A stretch of 64,000 bases of DNA. Source: Agromyces sp. 3263. Its GTDB lineage: Bacteria > Actinomycetota > Actinomycetes > Actinomycetales > Microbacteriaceae. Positions 34,205-42,059 of this stretch are shown here, in pieces (position 1 is the stretch's first letter; each line of letters begins with the position of its first letter). The translations under genes and the position numbers were made by a program. The DNA is taken from positions 1,145,814-1,209,813 of the forward strand of contig NZ_JAVDUV010000002.1 in the NCBI RefSeq assembly GCF_031456545.1. The letters run 5' to 3'. The notes beneath the pieces were generated by a model that was given only the letters and a program-made list of their open reading frames with translations, was not told the origin of the DNA and did no database searches.

Positions 34205-35029
34205 TCAGCGAGTGCTGCGCGCCGCGAGCGCGGCCTCGTACAGGTCGCGCTTGCCGAGGCCGCTCTCGGCGGCGACGAGCGCGACCGCATCCTTCAGCCG
34301 GGTTCCGGATGCCGCGAGCCCGAGCACCCGGTCGAGGGCCGTCGCGGCATCCGCCTGCTGCTCGACCGCTCCCCCGACCACGATGCAGATCTCGCCCCGG
34401 ACGCCCTGCGCCGCCCACTCTGCGAGCTCCGCGAGGCCGCCGCGGCGGACCTCCTCGTGGAGCTTGGTGAGCTCCCGGCAGACCGCGGCCGGCCGGTCGG
34501 CGCCGAACGCCTCGGCGAGCGCCCCGAGGCTCGCGGCGAGACGCGACGGCCCCTCGAAGAAGACGAGCGTGCGCCGGTCGCCCGCCAGCTCGGCGAGACG
34601 TCGCGACCGATCGCCGGCCTTGCGCGGCAGGAAGCCCTCGAACGCGAACCGGTCGGTGGGCAGGCCCGACACGGCGAGCGCGGTCACCACCGCCGACGGG
34701 CCCGGGATCGCCGTGACCTCGACGCCCGCGGCGGCGGCGGCGGCCACGAGCGGGAATCCCGGGTCGGACACGGTCGGCATGCCCGCGTCGCTCAGCACGA
34801 GCAGGTCGGCGTCGCGGGCGAGCTCGACCAGCTCGGCCGCCTTCTGCCGCTCGTTGTGCTCGTGCAGCGCGATGAGGCGGGGCCGGTTGGAGATGCCGAG
34901 CCCCGCGAGCAGGCGCTGGGTGACCCGCGTGTCCTCGGACGCCACGACCGTGGCCCGCTCGAGGGCGTCCTTGAGCCGCGCCGAGGCGTCGCCGAGGTTG
35001 CCGATGGGCGTCGCCGCGAGGATGATCAT
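34205..35029 (-). CDS. rsmI: 16S rRNA 2'-O-ribose C1402 methyltransferase
   Basis: 274 residues of the tetrapyrrole-methylase fold. IILAATPIGNLGDAS opening, LLVLSDAGMPTVSDPG, IPGPSAVVTALAVSGLPTDRF, FFEGPSRLAASL and EICIVVGG are diagnostic. ATG at 35029; a GGGGGC stretch just upstream could be either a ribosome-binding site or the space after a GACACT -10 box. Divergence from pmt (about 510 bp away, with a monooxygenase between) repeats the rsmI-pmt neighbourhood of mycobacteria. Confidence 0.95.
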   Translation of the reverse strand: MIILAATPIGNLGDASARLKDALERATVVASEDTRVTQRLLAGLGISNRPRLIALHEHNERQKAAELVELARDADLLVLSDAGMPTVSDPGFPLVAAAAAAGVEVTAIPGPSAVVTALAVSGLPTDRFAFEGFLPRKAGDRSRRLAELAGDRRTLVFFEGPSRLAASLGALAEAFGADRPAAVCRELTKLHEEVRRGGLAELAEWAAQGVRGEICIVVGGAVEQQADAATALDRVLGLAASGTRLKDAVALVAAESGLGKRDLYEAALAARSTR

Positions 35030-35075
35030 GCCCCCAGTGTCTCGCACGGCGACGTGCGCCGGCGGCGTGATGCGC

Positions 35076-35369
35076 TCACGCCTCGTCGGCGAGCGTGCCC
35101 TCCTCGGCGGCGACGAGGGCGTCGATCGCCGCGAAGAAGGCGGCGATGCCCGGGAGGTTCGCGCCCTTCGCGCGCGACGCGGCGAGATGCTCGGGCGCCC
35201 GCCAGGTGACGACGTCGAGCCACTCGTCGCCGGGCAGGCGCACGAGGCGCGCCTCGAGGAAGCCCTCACGGTCGGCGGCGAAGTCGGCGAGCATGCCCGG
35301 CCGCGCGGCGAGGAGCGCGGATTCGCGGTCGGGACGCACCCGGAACCGCGTGAGCTCGATCGTGGTCAT
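35076..35369 (-). CDS. Antibiotic biosynthesis monooxygenase (ABM) domain protein
   Basis: 97 residues of dimeric alpha/beta (ABM/EthD-like) fold: IELTRFRVRPDRESALLAARPGMLADF, then EARLVRLPGDEWLDVVTWRA, a short helix and an acidic tail. Such proteins act as cofactor-free monooxygenases or structural ligand binders. ATG preceded by GAGGAGGAATCGACGAG, a strong ribosome-binding site. Long open frame upstream is antisense to pmt and rejected. Confidence 0.83.
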   Translation of the reverse strand: MTTIELTRFRVRPDRESALLAARPGMLADFAADREGFLEARLVRLPGDEWLDVVTWRAPEHLAASRAKGANLPGIAAFFAAIDALVAAEEGTLADEA

Positions 35370-35540
35370 CTCGTCGATTCCTCCTCGGGGTGTCCGGCGC
35401 TGCCGACCGTATCGCCGACCACCGTCATCGCCCGGCTGGACCACGCGGGGCTCCCGGCGCGGTCGGCGGCACGGCCCTCGCCGCCGGGGTCGGCACGATG
35501 CGGAGGTGACACCCCGGCGAGCGCGATTACTCTGGGGCGC

Positions 35541-37232
35541 ATGGGTGTTGAGACCGGCGCCGCGGACGCGCGTGCGACACAGGCGCGCGAGCCCGGCGAT
35601 GCGGCATCCGACGACCCCGTGACGGCCGACGAACCGGAACACTCCGACGACGAGCCGTTCGTCGAGGCGTGCGGCACCCGGCTCGATGCCTGGTGGGCAC
35701 GCATGCTCTCCACGCCGCGGCGGCAGCAGCTCTGGTACTGGGGCGGCCCGCTGCTGGTCACCGTCCTCGCCGCGGTGCTGCGATTCTGGAACCTCGGCCA
35801 TCCGCAGGCGATCATCTTCGACGAGACGTACTACGTGAAGGACGCGTGGACGCTGCTGCACCACGGGTACGAGTCGACCTGGCCCGAGGGGGCCGACGAG
35901 GACTTCGCGCGCGGCGACACCGACATCTTCCTCGACGAGCCCAACTACGTCGTGCACCCGCCGCTCGGCAAGTGGGTGATCGCGCTCGGCATGGCCGCGT
36001 TCGGCGCCGACAGCGCGTTCTGGTGGCGCGCGAGCACCGCGCTCGCCGGCACCGCCGCGGTGTTCGTGCTCGCGCTCGTCGCGCGGCGGCTGTGGCCGTC
36101 GACGATCGTCGCCGTGATCGCGGCGTTCCTCTTCGCGGTCGACGGCAACGCCATCGTGATGTCCCGGGTGGCCCTGCTGGACAACTGGGTGATGCTCTTC
36201 GCACTCCTCGGCTTCTGGTTCGTGCTCATCGATCGCGACCGGTCGAAGCAGGAGCTCGAGCGCCGGCTCGCGCTCGCGCGGGCCGACGGCCGCGATCCGC
36301 ACTACGGTCCTGCGATCTGGGCACGACCATGGGTGTTCGCCGCGGGTGCCGCGTTCGGCGCGACCTGCGCGGTGAAGTGGTCGGGCCTCTGGTTCCTCGC
36401 CGCGTTCGGCGTCTACCTCATCATCGTCGACGCGCTCGCCCGACGGCGCGCAGGGGTGCCGTTCTGGCTGACCGGTGCCGTGCTCAAGCAGGGACCGGTG
36501 ACGTTCCTCCTCTACGTGCCCGTCGCGGCGATCGTCTACCTCGCCTCGTGGACGGGCTGGCTCGTCACCGACGGCGGCTACTACCGGCACTGGGCCGACG
36601 ACCTCCAGAACCGCGCGACCGGCTTCTTCTCGTGGGTGCCGCCGGTGTTCCAGAGCCTGTGGCACTACCACCAGTCCGCGTACACCTACCACCTCGGCGT
36701 CCACGCCGACCATCCCTCGCAGTCGAGCCCGCTCACGTGGCTGTTCATGTTCAAGCCCACGAACATGTACTTCGCCGACACGAAGGACGGCTCGGGCGGA
36801 TGCGGCGCCGACACCTGCTGGTCGTCGATCATCGGGATCGGCAACCCGCTCATCTGGTGGGCCGCGGCGCTCGCGTGCTTCTACCTCGTGTACCGGCTCG
36901 TGCGGTATCGCGAGTGGCAGGTGGGGGCGATCCTGCTCGGCCTGGCCGCAGGGTACCTCCCCTGGCTCATGTACCTCGACCGCACGGTGTTCCAGTTCTA
37001 CTCGATCGCCTTCCAGCCCTACACGATGCTGGCCCTGGCGGCGGTGATCGCCCTCATCCTGGGCCGCCGCGACGACGTGCGATGGCGACGGGAACGCGGC
37101 ATCGCCACGGTGGCGATCTTCCTCGGGTTCGTCGTGCTCGTCTCGGCGTTCTACTACCCGATCTGGACCGCGGTCCCGGTCACGCCCGAGTTCCGGCAGC
37201 TGCACTTCTGGGCGCCGAGCTGGGCCACGTGA
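35541..37232 (+). CDS. pmt: Polyprenol-phosphate-mannose protein O-mannosyltransferase
   Basis: 563 residues: an acidic N-terminal tail of about 60 residues, then about 10 membrane helices. RFWNLGHPQAIIFDETYYVKDAWTL carries the catalytic DE of GT39 enzymes; HPPLGKWVIALGM and WSSIIGIGNPLIWW are family signatures. Transfers mannose to Ser/Thr of exported proteins at the outer face of the membrane. TACTCT lies 7 nt before the ATG. Its stop overlaps the next gene's GTG. Confidence 0.93.
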   Translation: MGVETGAADARATQAREPGDAASDDPVTADEPEHSDDEPFVEACGTRLDAWWARMLSTPRRQQLWYWGGPLLVTVLAAVLRFWNLGHPQAIIFDETYYVKDAWTLLHHGYESTWPEGADEDFARGDTDIFLDEPNYVVHPPLGKWVIALGMAAFGADSAFWWRASTALAGTAAVFVLALVARRLWPSTIVAVIAAFLFAVDGNAIVMSRVALLDNWVMLFALLGFWFVLIDRDRSKQELERRLALARADGRDPHYGPAIWARPWVFAAGAAFGATCAVKWSGLWFLAAFGVYLIIVDALARRRAGVPFWLTGAVLKQGPVTFLLYVPVAAIVYLASWTGWLVTDGGYYRHWADDLQNRATGFFSWVPPVFQSLWHYHQSAYTYHLGVHADHPSQSSPLTWLFMFKPTNMYFADTKDGSGGCGADTCWSSIIGIGNPLIWWAAALACFYLVYRLVRYREWQVGAILLGLAAGYLPWLMYLDRTVFQFYSIAFQPYTMLALAAVIALILGRRDDVRWRRERGIATVAIFLGFVVLVSAFYYPIWTAVPVTPEFRQLHFWAPSWAT

Positions 37233-38242
37233 GGCCCGCGGGGCCGACGGCCGGCGGGGCGATGCGCGAGCGGATGCCGGGACTCGCCGTCGCGGCATCC
37301 GCGGCCCTCGTCGCCTGGCTCGTACACCTGGCCGTGCCCGCCGTGCCGATCCTCACCGTCGCCGTCGCGCTCGGCATCATCGTCGGCCAGGTGCCCGCGT
37401 TGCAGCCGGCCCTCGGCGGCAGGCTCGCACCCGGCCTGCGCGTCGCCGCGCGCCGACTGCTGCGCCTCGGCATCGTGCTGCTCGGACTGAAGCTCAGCCT
37501 GCTCGACATCGCGGGCCTCGGCTGGATCACCATCGCCACGACCGTGGGCGTCGTGCTGGTGACCTTCGTGGGCACGATCGGCCTCGGGCGCGCACTGGGC
37601 CTGCCGGGGCACCAGCCCGTGCTCGTCGCGAGCGGGTTCTCGATCTGCGGGGCGTCCGCGATCGGCGCCATGGCCGCCACGATGCGCGCGAAGGACGAGG
37701 AGCAGGCCGTGCCGGTCGCCCTCGTCACGCTGTGCGGCACGCTCGCCATCGCCGTGCTGCCTGCGCTGTGGCATCCGCTCGGCCTCTCGACCACCGGGTT
37801 CGGGCACTGGGTCGGTGCCGGCGTGCACGACGTCGGCCAAGTCGTCGCGACCGCCCAGCTCGCCGGACCCGCGGCGCTCGCGGTGGCCGTGGTGGTGAAG
37901 CTCACCCGCGTGCTCATGCTCGCGCCCATGGTGGCGATGACCGCAGCGGTCGAGCGCCGGCGGGCGATCCAGCCCCTGGGCCGGCCCCCGGCGATCGTTC
38001 CCCTCTTCATCGCCGGCTTCCTCGCGGCGGTGCTGGTGAACTCCTTCGTGCCGCTCCCCGACTGGCTGCTCGCGGGCGCCGACGTGGTGCAGACCGCCCT
38101 GCTGGCGACCGCCCTGTTCGCGCTCGGCGCCTCCATCCGACTCGCCGAGCTCGTGCACACCGGATGGCGCGCACTCGTCGTGGGCCTCACCTCGTGGGTG
38201 CTCGTGGCGGCGCTCGCGTACGGCGCGGTGCTGCTCGGCTGA
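37229..38242 (+). CDS. YeiH-family putative transporter (UPF0324)
   Basis: About 326-337 residues, ten hydrophobic segments. GIVLLGLKLSLLDIAGLGW, SGFSICGASAIGAMAATM and GVHDVGQVVATAQLAG are hallmarks of the YeiH/UPF0324 family, proposed to export sulfate or similar anions. The GTG at 37229 overlaps the pmt stop (GTGA) and is chosen for coupling; an in-frame ATG at 37262 begins MRERMPGLAV and is equally plausible. Substrate unproven. Confidence 0.85.
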   Translation: MRPAGPTAGGAMRERMPGLAVAASAALVAWLVHLAVPAVPILTVAVALGIIVGQVPALQPALGGRLAPGLRVAARRLLRLGIVLLGLKLSLLDIAGLGWITIATTVGVVLVTFVGTIGLGRALGLPGHQPVLVASGFSICGASAIGAMAATMRAKDEEQAVPVALVTLCGTLAIAVLPALWHPLGLSTTGFGHWVGAGVHDVGQVVATAQLAGPAALAVAVVVKLTRVLMLAPMVAMTAAVERRRAIQPLGRPPAIVPLFIAGFLAAVLVNSFVPLPDWLLAGADVVQTALLATALFALGASIRLAELVHTGWRALVVGLTSWVLVAALAYGAVLLG

Positions 38243-38263
38243 AGCGGGGAGGCACCGCGGGGC

Positions 38264-39229
38264 TCAGACCGCGATCACGACCTTGCCCCGCACCTCCCCC
38301 GACTCCAGCCGGGCGACGGCCTCGGCGGCGCGGTCGAGCGGGAACACCGCATCGACGACCGCTCGCACCTCGCCCGCGTCGACCCGGCGGGCGAGCTCGG
38401 CGAGGTCGTCGCCGCTGCGGCGTGCGGCGAGCGTGCGCAGCCGCTGGGGCACGAACGGCGAGGCGACGGATGCCGCGGCGATGCGCCCGATCGGACCGAG
38501 TACCCGCCCGCCGCGCCCCGACGAGAGCACGAGCGTGCCGCCGCGTCGCAGCGCGCGTCGCGTGCGTCCGAGCGGGTGATCGGCGACGAGGTCGAGGATC
38601 ACGTCGTAGCGGCCCGCGCTCGCCGTGAAGTCGTCGGACTCGTAGTCGACGACGTGGTCGGCGCCGAGGGCGAGCACATGCTGGGCCTTCGACCCCCGGC
38701 AGACCCCGGTGACCTCCGCGCCCATGGCCTTCGCGAGCTGCACCGCGAAGCCGCCGACGCCGCCGGACGCGCCGTTCACGAGCACGTGCTGTCGCGGCCC
38801 GACGCCCGCGAGTCGCATCGCCTGCAGCGCGGTCGTCCCGGACACCACCATGGCGGCGGCGTGCACGGCGTCGACCGAGGTCGGGCGCCGCGCCACGAAC
38901 CGCTCGGGAACCGCCACGAGCTCGGCGAAGCCGCCCTGGTCGGCCTCGGCGATCACCGCGTCCCCGACCCGGAACCGGGTGGCGCCCGGGCCGACGGCCT
39001 CGACGATACCCGCGACATCCCGCCCGATCACCGGATGCTTCGGGAGCCCGAGCCCGAACGCGAGGCGGCCCACCCGCGGCTCGCCGTGCAGCACGAGCAC
39101 GTCGCCCATGCTCACGGCGACCGCTTCGACGCGGATGAGCACCTCGTCCGCTTCCGGGCTTGGGGCGTCGACCTCGGCGAACGCGAGCACCTCGGGCCCG
39201 CCGTAGCGGGAGCGCACGACGGCTCTCAT
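38264..39229 (-). CDS. MDR-family NAD(P)-dependent alcohol dehydrogenase
   Basis: 321 residues; SRYGGPEVLAFAEVDAPSP start, IGRDVAGIVEAVGPGATRF, nucleotide site NGASGGVGGFAVQLAKAMGAEV, and EVRGKVVIAV end. The catalytic and structural zinc cysteines of classical alcohol dehydrogenases are absent. Paralogue of the next gene, which it overlaps by 4 bases; last gene of the four-gene XRE operon. Confidence 0.86.
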   Translation of the reverse strand: MRAVVRSRYGGPEVLAFAEVDAPSPEADEVLIRVEAVAVSMGDVLVLHGEPRVGRLAFGLGLPKHPVIGRDVAGIVEAVGPGATRFRVGDAVIAEADQGGFAELVAVPERFVARRPTSVDAVHAAAMVVSGTTALQAMRLAGVGPRQHVLVNGASGGVGGFAVQLAKAMGAEVTGVCRGSKAQHVLALGADHVVDYESDDFTASAGRYDVILDLVADHPLGRTRRALRRGGTLVLSSGRGGRVLGPIGRIAAASVASPFVPQRLRTLAARRSGDDLAELARRVDAGEVRAVVDAVFPLDRAAEAVARLESGEVRGKVVIAV

Positions 39230-40221
39230 GCGCGCGCCTCGGCGCCGGCCGGCACGAGCCGGAGCACCACACTGCCGCCCTTGTGGCCGGAGTCCACGAG
39301 TCGGTACCCCTCGGCGACCTGCTCGAGCGCCACCTCGCGCTCGATCGGCGGGCGGAGCACTCCGGCCGCCAGCAGGGCCGCGAGCTGCTCGAGGTCGGGC
39401 GCCTTGTCGGCGTCCTTCCGGAGGCCGGTGAAGAGGATGACGGCACGCCGCCGGCCGAGCCGGGAGGTGAGCTGCTGGAGCAGGATCGCGAAGGAGGGCA
39501 CCGTGGTGAGGTAGGTTCCTCCGGGCCGCAGCGCGCGTCGTGCGCGTCGGAACGTCGAGGCGGCCACCGCATCGAACACGACGTCGTACGTCGCCGGCCC
39601 GCCGAGGGCGTCCTCCGTGCTGCGATCGACGACGCGATCCGCGCCGAGCGACGCGACGAGGTCGACGTGCGCCGGCCCGCAGACCGCGCTGACGTGGGCC
39701 CCGAGGTGCTTCGCGAGCTGCACGGCCGCGGCGCCCACGCTGCCCGACGCCCCGATCACGAGCACGCGCTGCCCGGGCCGGAGGTGTGCGCCGTCGCGGA
39801 GGAACGGCAGGGCGGTCAGGGCGCCGTCACAGGCCGCCGCGGCATCCGTCATCGAAACCGCTGCGGGCAGCGGCGCGATCGCTCCCGACTCGGCCACCAC
39901 GAGGACCTCCGCGTGCGCGCCCACCGCCGCACCCATGGCACCGAACACCCGGTCGCCGACGGCGAAGCGCGTGACGTCCGGCCCGACCTCGTCGACGATG
40001 CCCGCGAAGTCCGACCCGAGCACCGACCGCCGCGGCGCGCGCAGCCCGAACGCGAGACGTGCGAACCATGGCGTGCCCGATCGCGCCGCCCCGTCAGCCG
40101 CGCCCACGCAGGCCGCGTGCACCCGCACGCGGATCTCGCGGGCCACGGCGTGCGGCTCGGGGCGCTCGACGATGCCCACGACCTCGGGCGATCCATACCT
40201 GGTGTACTCGGCGACCCTCAT
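39226..40221 (-). CDS. MDR-family NAD(P)-dependent alcohol dehydrogenase
   Basis: 331 residues; YTRYGSPEVVGIVERPEP start, GSDFAGIVDEVGPDVTRF, VIGASGSVGAAAVQLAKHLG nucleotide site. Zinc ligands absent. Related to the downstream dehydrogenase (tandem duplication). ATG overlaps the stop of the XRE gene (ATGA). The pairing with an XRE regulator and small membrane protein is unusual for housekeeping dehydrogenases and suggests an inducible function. Confidence 0.86.
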   Translation of the reverse strand: MRVAEYTRYGSPEVVGIVERPEPHAVAREIRVRVHAACVGAADGAARSGTPWFARLAFGLRAPRRSVLGSDFAGIVDEVGPDVTRFAVGDRVFGAMGAAVGAHAEVLVVAESGAIAPLPAAVSMTDAAAACDGALTALPFLRDGAHLRPGQRVLVIGASGSVGAAAVQLAKHLGAHVSAVCGPAHVDLVASLGADRVVDRSTEDALGGPATYDVVFDAVAASTFRRARRALRPGGTYLTTVPSFAILLQQLTSRLGRRRAVILFTGLRKDADKAPDLEQLAALLAAGVLRPPIEREVALEQVAEGYRLVDSGHKGGSVVLRLVPAGAEARA

Positions 40222-40448
40222 GATCCTGCTCCCTGCTCGTCGGGGTACTGGAAGACGTCGTCGAGCGGGACCCCGAACACCCCGGCGATCTGGAAGGCCA
40301 TCTCGAGCGACGGCGAGTAGCGGCCTTGCTCGATGGCGATGACGGTCTGGCGGGTCACGCCGAGTCGCCGTGCGAGCTCGGCCTGCGTCATCTCGTCGGC
40401 GCGGAATCGCAGCGCACGGATGTCGTTCGTGACCCTCGTGGGCTTCAC
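40218..40448 (-). CDS. XRE-family transcriptional regulator
   Basis: 76 residues, essentially one helix-turn-helix domain: MTQAELARRLGVTRQTVIAIEQGRYSPSLEMAFQIAGVFGVPLDDVFQYP. This compact type often regulates a partner membrane protein. GTG start overlapping the stop of the upstream gene (GTGA) and stop overlapping the next start (ATGA). Two AAGAATT-centred palindromes around the operon promoter are its likely sites. Confidence 0.9.
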   Translation of the reverse strand: MKPTRVTNDIRALRFRADEMTQAELARRLGVTRQTVIAIEQGRYSPSLEMAFQIAGVFGVPLDDVFQYPDEQGAGS

Positions 40449-40912
40449 CACGTCGGCACGCCCCTGCGGTAGGCGACGATCTTGGTGATGCTCGAGAGGA
40501 TGGCCGAGAGCACGAAGCAGAAGTAGACGGTGTTCGCGATCCAGAACCCGTCGGCGTCGAGCATCGCGAGCACGAGTGCGCCCAGCGCACCGAGCACGAC
40601 GAACGAGCTGCCGACGCGCTCGCCGAGACGGTCGATCTCCTTGTCGCGGATGTCGCCCCTCGTGCTCTCGCTCGGCGAGAACACCTCGACGAGGATGCGC
40701 CCGACGATCGACGCCACGATCGCGCCGCCGATCACCCACAGCATGGCCGGCACGTAGTCGATCTCGTCGACGGGCGTCCCGCTGAGGAGCGCGGGCAGCA
40801 CCAGCGAGAGGTACACGGTGCTGCCGACGATCGCCACCACGAGGTAGACCCAGGTGCCCTTCTCCTCGTACGACACCGACGACTCGTGCTCGCGCCGATT
40901 TCGTCGCTCCAT
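40445..40912 (-). CDS. DUF2178-like small membrane protein
   Basis: 155 residues: charged N-terminus, then four hydrophobic helices (WVYLVVAIVGSTVYLSLVLP, MLWVIGGAIVASIVGRILVEV, VGSSFVVLGALGALVLAML, NTVYFCFVLSAILSS) with a cytoplasmic loop RGDIRDKEIDRLGERVG between helices 2 and 3. DRDExx-type loop and co-occurrence with a small XRE regulator are typical of the DUF2178/YozB-like set. ATG at 40912 has GGAG about 10 nt upstream; GTG at 40921 is possible. First gene of the operon. Function unknown. Confidence 0.8.
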   Translation of the reverse strand: MERRNRREHESSVSYEEKGTWVYLVVAIVGSTVYLSLVLPALLSGTPVDEIDYVPAMLWVIGGAIVASIVGRILVEVFSPSESTRGDIRDKEIDRLGERVGSSFVVLGALGALVLAMLDADGFWIANTVYFCFVLSAILSSITKIVAYRRGVPTW

Positions 40913-40929
40913 GCGGCTCACGCTCCAAT

Positions 40930-40992
40930 GTCAAGAATTCTTTACGCCCTCAATGTAAAGCTCACACGACAAGATGTCAATAATTCTTGACA
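40930..40992 (-). promoter_or_regulatory. XRE operon promoter flanked by two operators
   Basis: Minus strand: TTGACA (40975-40980), 17-bp spacer, TACATT (40952-40957), a near-perfect sigma-70-type promoter. TGTCAAGAATTATTGACA (40975-40992) is a palindrome that includes the -35 box; GTAAAGAATTCTTGAC (40930-40945) is a second site of the same pattern just after the -10, around the expected start point. Two matching sites bracketing the promoter indicate repression, probably by the operon's XRE protein. Confidence 0.8.
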
Positions 40993-41040
40993 CAGCGGAT
41001 GCCGCGCGCACCCGCTCAGCCGACGAACCCGCGCTCGCTC

Positions 41041-41104
41041 GCGTCGAAACCTCGTGTCCCGTGCGCAACGCCGCGCATTCGGCACCGAACACCAGGTTTC
41101 GACG
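41041..41104. repeat. Intergenic palindrome family, copy 3 (degenerate)
   Basis: Arms at about 41042-41064 and 41082-41104, matching each other at 20 of 23 positions; core GTCGAAACCTCGTGTCCCG on the left and ACCGAACACCAGGTTTCGAC on the right. The right arm is nearly identical to copies 1 and 2. It lies 52 bp past the sugE-type gene's stop, the same placement as the other copies. Confidence 0.75.
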
Positions 41105-41155
41105 GGCGGGCGGGCGGCGCGGCGCGGGGGGGCCGGGGTGAGGACGGCGGCGCGG

Positions 41156-41479
41156 CTAGTGGGCGCCGTCGACGAGCTTCAGACCCACCACGCAGCCGAC
41201 CAGGCCCGCGATGAGCCCCAGCTTGACCCACGAGACATCCGTGTCACCGGTGATCATCGCCCAGGTCACGGTGAGGGCCGCGCCGATGCCCACCCACACC
41301 GCGTAGGCGGTGCCGGTCGAGATGTCGCGCATCGCCCAGGCGAGGCCGCCCATCGAGAGGGCGAGCGCGCCGAAGAACACCACCGAGGGCCAGAGCTTCG
41401 TGAAGCCCTCCGACTTGCCGAGTGCGGTGGCCCAGACGGCCTCGAGGATTCCGGACACGATCAACACGACCCACGCCAT
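41156..41479 (-). CDS. gdx: Guanidinium exporter, SMR family (Gdx/SugE)
   Basis: 107 residues, four membrane helices. MAWVVLIVSGILEAVWATALGKSEGFTKLWP carries the membrane Glu essential for SMR transport, with the Gdx-subtype AVWATALGKSEGF context rather than the QacE type; TAYAVWVGIGAALT is helix 3. Exports guanidinium in exchange for protons. The subtype call is supported by a guanidine-III riboswitch in its leader. ATG with GGGAG 8 nt upstream. Confidence 0.93.
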   Translation of the reverse strand: MAWVVLIVSGILEAVWATALGKSEGFTKLWPSVVFFGALALSMGGLAWAMRDISTGTAYAVWVGIGAALTVTWAMITGDTDVSWVKLGLIAGLVGCVVGLKLVDGAH

Positions 41480-41497
41480 GACGGTTCACTCCCATGG

Positions 41498-41540
41498 CCA
41501 GTCTTGTCGCGTTCCGGGTACTGGATTCCCTCGTCCGGGG
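41498..41540 (-). ncRNA. Guanidine-III riboswitch
   Basis: In transcript order the 43-nt core shows CCGGACGAGG, then CCAGTACCCGG, a short linker, and ACAAGACTGG, which are the conserved blocks of the guanidine-III (ykkC-III) class: helix CCGG/CCGG plus pseudoknot CCAG/CTGG. It ends 18 nt before the exporter ATG and directly abuts GGGAG, the ribosome-binding site, so guanidine binding probably controls translation. TAGCCT at 41565-41570 is a suitable -10 box, giving a leader of about 79 nt. Confidence 0.88.
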
Positions 41541-41648
41541 CCGCCGTCGGGCGACCTGGCAGACAGGCTAGCAACCGACCCTGTGCAGTGCATGGGCAGC
41601 GGATGCCGAGGCGGCGCGCCGGCGGTCTCCGCTCGGCTCACCCGGCGC

Positions 41649-41948
41649 TCACGGCAGCGCGAGCACCTCGGCGAAGTGCTCGACGACGGGGAACGGATCG
41701 TAGAACCCGTGCAGCAGTTCGCGCCAGCGCGCGTACTCGGGCGAGCCGCGGAACCCGACGGCGTGCGCCTCGACGCTCTCCCAGTGCACGAGCAGCAGGT
41801 ATTCGTTCGGCGTCTCGATCGAGCGCGCCACCCGCAGGTCGACGAAGCCGGGCATCCCGGCGATGATCGGCGTCGCCGCGGCGAGCGCGGCTTCGAAGTC
41901 GGCCTCGCGGCCGGGCGTCACGGGCAGGATGGCGTGTTCGAGGATCAC
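41649..41948 (-). CDS. Antibiotic biosynthesis monooxygenase (ABM) domain protein
   Basis: 99 residues: ILEHAILPVTPGREADFEAALAAATPIIAGMPGF, then VARSIETPNEYLLLVHWESVEAHAVGFRGSPEYARWRELL and a conserved FYDPFPVVEHF end. This is a well-defined ABM subgroup. A GTG at 41948 gives the usual N-terminus; another GTG at 41957 is possible. No relation in sequence to the ABM protein at 35076 beyond the fold. Function unknown. Confidence 0.85.
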   Translation of the reverse strand: MILEHAILPVTPGREADFEAALAAATPIIAGMPGFVDLRVARSIETPNEYLLLVHWESVEAHAVGFRGSPEYARWRELLHGFYDPFPVVEHFAEVLALP

Positions 41949-42059
41949 CGGCTCCACGGTAGCGGCCCCGCCGCGGCATCCGATCGACTGGCGGTCGCGG
42001 GCTGGGGATTGGCAGCCCCCAGCCCGACCCGCGGACCGCCGGCGAGGCATCATGAGGGC

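Noticed and set aside
35386..35516. 9-bp inverted repeat CGGGGTGTC / GACACCCCG in the ABM-pmt intergenic region
   Set aside because: Arms are 113 bp apart and one overlaps a ribosome-binding site; in GC-rich DNA this can occur by chance.
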